Assembly (NCBI GenBank): GCA_028753945.1
Contig: JAPNXP010000002.1
Coordinates: 4,588,001 to 4,652,000 of the forward strand
Direction: 5' to 3'
DNA: 64,000 nt
From: Hexactinellida sp. DTS-2022
Lineage: Eukaryota > Porifera > Hexactinellida
A program made the translations under genes and the position numbers. Positions 57,627 through 64,000 of this stretch are shown piece after piece. The notes beneath the pieces are model-generated. The model was not told the origin of the DNA. It did no database searches and saw nothing but the letters and a program-made list of their open reading frames with translations. How positions within the stretch are numbered: the first letter of the stretch is position 1; each line of letters opens with the position of its first letter.

Positions 57627-58035
57627 ATCCACCATGCAAGTGGCTACATTGGTGAATTCAGATTCAATGATTGTGGTAGGAATCCAATTTCATTCTGACA
57701 ATTTTGTCCAAATAAGGTAATATGCAAATTAGTTTGGAAATTTGTGCCCAAATATGGTAATAGAACTGAACAGTGGAGCCACCATTCAAGTGGTTACACC
57801 TTGTTAATTGAGATTCAATGATTGTTGTAGGAATCCAATTTCATTTTTATAATTATGTCCATCTAAGGTAATCTGCAATTTAGTTTGGAAATTTGTGTCC
57901 AAATATGGTAATACAACTGAACAGTGTAGCCATTATTCAAGTGGTTACACCTACTGAATTCAGATCCAATGATTGTTGTAGGAATCCAATTTCATTTTTA
58001 TAATTATGTCCAACTAAGGTAATCGGCAAATAATT
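57627..58035 (+). repeat. 150-bp tandem repeat, about 2.7 copies
   Basis: Units carry CAAGTGGcTACA, TTGAGATTCAATGATTG, GTAGGAATCCAATTTCATT, TTAGTTTGGAAATTTGTG and CCAAATATGGTAATA. The starts near 57633, 57783 and 57934 give a period of 150-151 bp. It directly precedes the piggyBac gene, so it may be its subterminal or regulatory region. Confidence 0.85.
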
Positions 58036-58128
58036 ATCAATGTTCTTATTCTATCCATCAATCAAAGAGATCATGGATTTATGATTATCCATTTCGTTTC
58101 AGAAACTCTCTATTGCTTATTTTGAATA

Positions 58129-58270
58129 CAGTAAACCCTCGTTGGTACGAACACGGTTCGGCGAATTTACAGATAAGACGGGCAAATATTTCCACCAAAA
58201 CAGGTCCCTTAAATGGCTATTGAATTGGTATCACCGTATCACTCCTGTAAATACCAACACTTGTCATGCG
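58129..58270 (+). mobile_element. pogo/Tigger-like left terminus
   Basis: CAGTAAACCCTCGTTGGTAC, preceded by TA, is a classic pogo/Tigger end. The following sequence (ACGAACACGGTT, CAGGTCCCTTAAATGGC) matches the end region at 40480-40560. No right terminus or transposase frame was found. Confidence 0.55.
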
Positions 58271-58556
58271 ACCAATGCGAAATGATAAACCAAAACGTGT
58301 TGCGGAGTTCAATGTCAGATGCCCGTCTCACATGGTTGGCAGTATGTGCCATCCATAAAGATGAGCTGGATAGTTTGGAGCTCGAAAAAGTGGCCAATGT
58401 AATCATAAATATAAAACCTGGTAGAGAAAAGGTGTTCGGTAGATTTTAAGTTATATTTTCGGTAGATTTTTGATTCAGTTATCAATGATTTTTGAGTTGT
58501 GTTATAGTTATTGATTATTATGGTAGTTTGTTAGTTAATTTTGAGTCATATTTTTT

Positions 58557-58630
58557 TTGGGGGAAAAATTGACCGGAGCAACGGGTGCACCGTGCACCCG
58601 GTGCACCCGTGCCGCCGGCGCCCTAGAAGG
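58557..58630. repeat. GC-rich palindromic island
   Basis: After TTTTTTTTGGGGGAAAAATT comes CGGGTGCACCGTGCACCCG (58582-58600), a 19-bp palindrome around a central C, overlapping a second one (GTGCACCCGGTGCAC), then GCCGCCGGCGCC. It stands out sharply from AT-rich surroundings. It could be a degraded element end. Confidence 0.55.
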
Positions 58631-58817
58631 TTCTACTGTAGATGGTTCAAATTGCGAATTTCAGAACACTTTGGATAAACACAACGTAGTTCAAAGGGGC
58701 GAAATTACTCTAGGTGGGCGCAAAAGCGACTATTGCTCTTTGTATCGAATTTGTTTAGACAGCTATGTATTACAGGGTTTGGTGTTGCTATCCCGTCAGG
58801 ATCTACAAATTATTTGA

Positions 58818-60584
58818 ACAAACCAGGCTTTTCTAAGTAGTGGCATGCATTAGATGATATCCAGCTGGGCAACCGGGCCAACTGTCGTTAGTTCTTTGTC
58901 TGATGGTTCGCAAATCTCCAAGCTAAGAACAATCACTAATTAGTTTCGTTCATGATATTATATAATGTATGCAAATCAGAGAATAATTGTTCTCTTTCTA
59001 GTAATTTTGAACTGGACACCTTATATTGCTGCTTGTGAATACCTAGTCGTGCTGTAATATCCAAATTATTTGCCTACCCACAACAAGAACACGCACTGTC
59101 TAGTCTCTCCGATATATTTCCTGTTTGAAATATTTATAGGGACCCGCGATATAAAGGAAACTGCAGTTGCCATCCCAATTATGAATCGACCGAGGGCCGA
59201 ATTATGCCCGGGTCGGGGCCGGGGTCGGGGTGGAATAATTTTGTCCAGGCCGGGGTTAGTCATGATGCTAATTAATTGCACCTATGGAGGAGAGGAGTAG
59301 TTGTTGCCTTTCAAAACTACAAAGTATGAACATATGTCAATTTTCCGCTTCTCCCATTTTATACAGTCCCTACTGACTGCTGACAAGTAATTTTCAAATA
59401 TGATTATGAGGTGATGTTTTGAGTATGCTTCGTAGGGGGATATCTTCTCAATGTTTGGCTCCTGACCAAACATTGACAAGCTGTTATTCCTCACTTATGA
59501 TCCCCGAGCTATTTGTTTTGGCTCATTCAAATTACCTCAACCACCACTTGAAGTAACTCTTCCGAAGCTAAAGTAGTATAAGACCAAGAAAGTGATTGGG
59601 GGAGTTGGAATTTCTTAACCAATTGAGTAGTATATTGCTAGTTAAAAAGTTATAATGTATTAGATATTCACTCTAAATCGAAATATATTAGTTGTCTTTG
59701 AGGCAGTACTTGTTTACTTTGTAAACAAGTTTTAGCATTTGTTTTTCGACACAAATAGTCCCCGGCTAGTTTAAGTGCTTTTGGCCGGGGCCAGGGTAGA
59801 AGTAGAAGTAGAAGTAGCAGCTTTTTGCCGGAACCGTGGCCGGGCCGGGTTCCCTATCGATCCCTAATCCCAATGCACCACATCAGTTCCTGTCTCAATA
59901 CAGACGAAATATCCAATCATTGCTTTTTATCCAGTTCATTGTATTTGTTTTTTGTAAGAGATACACATATTATTTTCAAATAGATTTTGTTGTTTTCAAA
60001 AATATCAACGAACACGATTATACTATGCAGTGCGATTCCCAAACTATTATTTTCCATGTGATATATGAATGCTTGCTGTTTGGTAAATGAATTTCTGTAT
60101 TAGCAATTGTGGTTAGGAGTGGCCACAAGGCAACATGCGCTAATCGTGCTCTACAGCAAATGTTGCTTCGGGCGGCATTATTCAACCATCACGTTGTCTC
60201 GCTCATGTCAATTCTATTGACATAATATTGAACCAATCGCGTTGGAAGCCCGTTTCATGCTGACTTCAACACGAAAATTTGCATTGACACTAATTTCATG
60301 GCTGCCAAATTGGTGCTCAGGATACTCGTTACCTATATTAATTTTTGAACAGTTCGGCTCTATTTTATTTCACGTAGTAATGCCATTGGTATTACTAGAT
60401 TTCTAACTCATCTCCAATTTTGTTGCTCTACCTCTACTTGGCATTTATTCCGAGGAACGCGTAGATAAATGTGTTATACTATATTGGCCATGGTCTTTGT
60501 ATAGTGTGTTACGTAGAACTTCCCTATTATGCGAACACGTGAGTTCATATTTAGATACAACCATTAATCAATGAATAAATTAAT
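58818..60584. other. No gene; two GC-rich low-complexity patches
   Basis: Patches of CCGGGTCGGGGCCGGGGTCG type lie at 59208-59240, and of GGCCGGGGCCAGGG, (GTAGAA)n and CGTGGCCGGGCCGGGTT type at 59785-59862. They might be the two ends of one degraded element, but I could not align them as inverted repeats. Short frames in between are not convincing. Confidence 0.4.
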
Positions 60585-60586
60585 TA

Positions 60587-60845
60587 CTGTATTTCCCCGA
60601 ATAAGCGCCCCGGCGCTTATTGTTTTCGTGGGCCAAAATTATCCTGAGATTTTGTTAAAAATCCAGAATATAATACTTAGGTCCATTCTAATGGTTTCCA
60701 CCAACAGTATACCCACCGAAGTTGCCAAAATCAATGAAATAACATTGCAGTGATCAACTAATGTCTATAAATTTTAACATTACAATGTCATTTTGATTGA
60801 CACGGCGCTTTTTCAAGTCTCCGGCGCTTATTCGGGGAAATAAGG
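60587..60845. mobile_element. TA-flanked TIR miniature element, 259 bp
   Basis: The left end CTGTATTTCCCCGAATAAGC and the right complement CCTTATTTCCCCGAATAAGC match over 18 of 20 bases and continue GCC.CGG. TA flanks both ends (60585-60586 and 60846-60847). Probably a Tc1/mariner-pogo miniature element. Non-coding. Confidence 0.8.
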
Positions 60846-61194
60846 TATGTAACTGGTAGTTAGTGCTATTAATATATTGATGTAGATTTAGTGGTATGCG
60901 TCCGAATCGTTTGAAATATGTTATTCAAAATGGAATATTATGGCTCCACATGATGTAGTTTTCAAAGTAAGACTAACTTCCTATATTCTCAGGATATTTC
61001 GTTTCAAGGAAAAATTGTTTGTCACCATTTTTGGGACAAAACATTGAACAAAATTTTGCAAAAAATTTTAAATGTCGACAAAATATGAATGTCTTGATGA
61101 CTTTTGAATATATAAGTTCATTCTTTTTATTCAAAAGTAGTGAATTAGAAATTCATGAAAACCCTTTCGGCAGTATTCAGTTAAGGATGCTTCG

Positions 61195-62369
61195 GTCGAA
61201 GTTTGTATTATCGACACGAGGGGATTTTTTACATTGCAATATTCTAAGGAGTTATCTCAATCAATTATGTTGTGAAAGTGCTCCCGTAATCGTAATGGTA
61301 ACGTAATCAATATCTCCAGACTTTTATCTAAAAAAATATCGAACCGATTGCTCCCAAAATTGTTGCAGCTATTCATTGTAACTAGAGTAAAAAATGCATG
61401 CAACTTGGGATATGTGAAATGTGTACTTTGACTTTTGTGATGCCATATCCGGCCAATAGGGGAAAAAGGCACCAAAAAGCCGAATTTTCAAATTGAAAGT
61501 GTCCGAAGGGTGGGATAACTTAGTTGGAATGTCCCTAAGTTGCATGATTCTGTCTGCAACTATGTAAACTTGGTTGCCTCAAACTTTCAAACACTTATGC
61601 TAAAGATTTTTTGAGATAAAAGTCGGAGAATGCAAAAAATATTTGATTTTAGATAAAGGGGGTTAAAAATATATTGATATGAGTCATATGACTATGCATA
61701 ATAATCAGCTAATTTGATGAAATGAGGCAAACTTATCTTTGATTGTGTTTTGTTTAAATGTGCTTGTACTGTCTGCATTAAATAATGAAGTCAATATATA
61801 TCGTTAATGGATTTTCAATGCAATATGCCACCCTATATACATTGTGCTCGCTCTTTTGGGACATCTTTTCCGGGAATATTTCAATGATTTAGTTCAAATT
61901 GATGTTGTATTCAATTAATGTTTTTGTCCAATGCTATTTACAGTATTATGCATCTAATATACAATGCAATAGAGTTGATAAATATGATATAGCCAATCAA
62001 TAAGTTGATGGTGCATTAAGTATACAAATCGATGGGCAGATCAGGGATTCCAACCCATGATCAACTGATTGTCGGCCATATAAGCTAACCCCTGAGATAT
62101 ATGTGCTTAATAATGTTAGTTTATTTAATTGAAGTATTTAAATGCACAATATATTACATATAAAACAAAGGAAAGTCAATTGCAATAGTTAAAAAAAGCT
62201 AAATCATCAATAATGACGTCACCAAATTGACATTCTGAAGACTTTGCAGAATATTTTTTCAAAAAATTTAACTTCTCACATAATTTTATGATATATAGCT
62301 TCATTTCAAAGAATAAACTCGCATTTCAATTTTGTCAATCAAAAACCTAAAATTTCACCCGAAGCATCC
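61195..62369 (-). mobile_element. M2 TTAA element, 1175 bp
   Basis: TTAA at 61191-61194 and 62370-62373. The ends are GGATGCTTCGG and the complement of GGATGCTTCGGGTGAAATTT. It carries the GCTCGCTCTTTTGGGACATC block at 61846-61865 and a tRNA-like module at 62040-62101. Its right 150 bp is close to the left end of the 12548 copy. Confidence 0.88.
62040..62101 (-). ncRNA. tRNA-like module inside M2
   Basis: On the minus strand: box-A/D-arm TATCTCAGGGGTTAGCTT (62082-62099) and box-B/T-arm GGGTTGGAATCCC (62044-62056), 26 bp apart. It is 268-330 bp from the right end and reads inward, as in the other M2 copies. Confidence 0.6.
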
Positions 62370-62373
62370 TTAA

Positions 62374-63162
62374 GGAGACATAAAGTTAAATATGGCCAGT
62401 TTCTATAGAACGTCTCTACAAAGTTAATCAGAACACTCCAATTTTTATATCAGCATGACTGGAAGCACATAAAAAGTCATCAAAAAAATTTCTAGACGAT
62501 TCTGATGTATATTCTTGTTTGGGCGATTATTGATTTCAAGCCCCATTTAGTAGGCCGGATCAAGAAAAGTACAATTGGTCGGATCAACTTGTACCTAAGG
62601 GAAAAGTTGCCTTTACTCCTTTCTAGGATTATATGAAATTTAGATCCGAAAAATATATTGATTTGACCCTTGCGGTTTAATAGTTTTGCTGTGTCACTTT
62701 CACATAATTGACCTTAAATCCTCCGAATTTTCAAAATCCTTTGACTTAGCCCCTTTAAATGTATTAATTAGTAATAGTAAGTCGCCTATTTGCTGTCGAA
62801 TAGTATATAAAGCTAATCTCCATCTATTAGGATACTAAAGTTATGAAGAAATTCTTTGTATTTTCGATCATACCCTAATAATATCACCCTCCCCCCCTCC
62901 TTCCCTCCTTCTTTCCCAAAATTTGAAAATGCATAACACTAGCTTTATAATTGTCAAACATAGTTGATTTCTGTGTCTAAATCTAAATTCATCATTAAAT
63001 TGGTTTAAAGATATTTCATACACATTCCTTAACCCATGCATTTAACTTAGTTACCATTTATCTAATATGGAATTTATGGTTAATTATTGTATCTTCATAA
63101 ATACTCTGATCAGATCAACCCTTTAGAGTATTTTTATTCCTATAATTTATTGATCTTTGAAT
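62374..63162. other. No gene recognised
   Basis: Unassigned AT-rich sequence with a CT-rich run (CCCTCCCCCCCTCCTTCCCT) near 62887-62915. It forms the 5' flank of the gene at 63163. Confidence 0.4.
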
Positions 63163-64000
63163 ATGGCAGAATACACGCGTGGTAAAATAATTCATCCTGT
63201 GTTCGGTTACCCTGGACCTATACCAGAAAATCAACTCCCAACAAAACTAGATCTGTATAATCATTACAGAATGCTTAGAAATGAAAATTCGAAATTCACT
63301 AGAGACGATATTGCGAAAGAACTTACACAAATAATAGTGCGCATCTATGAAAAGTCTTCTATACCAACAATATCTGAGATCAAAATAAAACAATACATCA
63401 ATTCTGGTATTATTGAGAGAGCTAAATACCACGGAAAAAGTATCCAAAACAAGCAACAACCTGACCGTGTCCAACCTATAATTTCCGAATTCAATGTTCT
63501 GTTCGACGTCTCGAGTTGTAAATGCCCGATTGAAGAAGGCAAATGTTTTTGCTCTTTCGATAAAAAGATACCAAGCCGCGAGTGGCCATTTCTCCTTGAT
63601 CAGCGAAACGCTAGAAAATTATTTTTATCCAGCTTGGATCGCTCGACCACCTCCAAAAATATTGCTGCTCAAAAGAGAAAAGAGGCACAATATGAAAGAG
63701 AAGAAAGCGAACTGAAGAGACAACAACCTGATCAACCTTCGCAGGAATTTTTGAATGTGACCTTGAAGAGTTTGAATCTTACGACCCAAATACATCGAAT
63801 AATCACAAGCATACACGTAATCATAATCAATTGCGAAATTTAGCCATAATGTGTGATATATATCAGATAAGCGATCGCGCAGGCGCAGCTATAGCCAACG
63901 CAGTACTCCAGGATTACGGTATTATCACACCAGATGAAAATAGTCTAATTATTGATAGAAACAAACTACGTAGATCGAGATTTTCAGTGAGAAGGGTTCT
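63163..64000 (+). CDS. Conserved transposon-associated protein, one frameshift, runs off the window
   Basis: The ATG at 63163 (MAEYTRGKIIHPVFGYPGP) starts a frame with ENQLPTKLDLYNHYRMLR, FTRDDIAKELTQIIVRIYEK, PTISEIKIKQYIN, then a Cys cluster (SSCKCPIEEGKCFC) and REWPFLLDQRNARKLFL. Near 63748 the frame shifts by one base in a T run and continues as ECDLEEFESYDPN and NLAIMCDIYQISDRAGAAIA, then AVLQDYGIITPDENSLIIDR, to the window end. From memory this matches a multicopy family in arthropods (LPTK-DV-NHYRYLR, SSCKC, FLLDQR, ISDRAGAAIA) found in mobile DNA contexts, of unknown function. The only break is the T-run shift; without it the frame would stop at 63843. The C-terminal end lies beyond the window. 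Confidence 0.65.

Overview
The window is strongly AT-rich eukaryotic DNA, most likely from an invertebrate animal. The support is its set of mobile elements: Transib, piggyBac, hAT, pogo/Tigger-type, Mutator-like, several TTAA-target families, and a CR1/L2-type LINE 3' end. I could not narrow the taxon, and I recognise no convincing host gene. Almost everything recognisable is a transposon, usually nested in or broken by another.

Layout. 1-7110 holds a foldback, the C-terminal end of a transposase (minus strand), an 8-bp-TSD hAT miniature element (1866-2662) and two copies of a 197-bp TTAA-flanked repeat. 7111-20906 and 21007-34802 are the same 13,796-bp sequence twice in direct orientation, separated by exactly 100 N. 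They match with a constant offset of 13,896 and no net indel, so this is most simply two overlapping contig ends left unmerged. The duplicated unit holds a decayed Mutator-like transposase, two hAT miniature elements, several TTAA elements, a pogo-type element, a Transib (RAG1-relative) transposase on the minus strand, a LINE 3' end cutting off the Transib 5' end, and the start of a second Mutator-like transposase. That gene is only complete to its break in copy 2.

35388-48133 is a nest of TIR elements: a long-TIR family, a second pogo-type copy, and TTAA families M1, M2 and M3. It also holds an uncharacterised but conserved transposon-associated gene (44285-44866). 48138-54852 has more miniature elements and tandem repeats. 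54853-57511 (minus) encodes a near-complete piggyBac transposase broken by six one-base frameshifts. From 57,600 on there are tandem repeats, a pogo-like end, GC-rich palindromes, another M2 element, and at 63163-64000 a conserved transposon-associated gene that runs off the window.

Family names used here. M1: TTAA-flanked, about 720 bp, TIR starting GGTTAAATTAC. M2: TTAA-flanked, about 1.2 kb, TIR starting GGATGCTT, with an internal tRNA-like module. M3: TTAA-flanked, about 1.0 kb, ends GGAcATaGCCCCT and AGGGGCAATCTCC. M4: TTAA-flanked, 197 bp. M1-M3 have target duplications that can be read directly, and for M2 a related copy without the insertion is also in the window. The most novel-looking points are the tRNA-like module in every M2 copy, the Transib end that starts with the RAG heptamer CACAGTG, and the number of separate TTAA families near a piggyBac gene.
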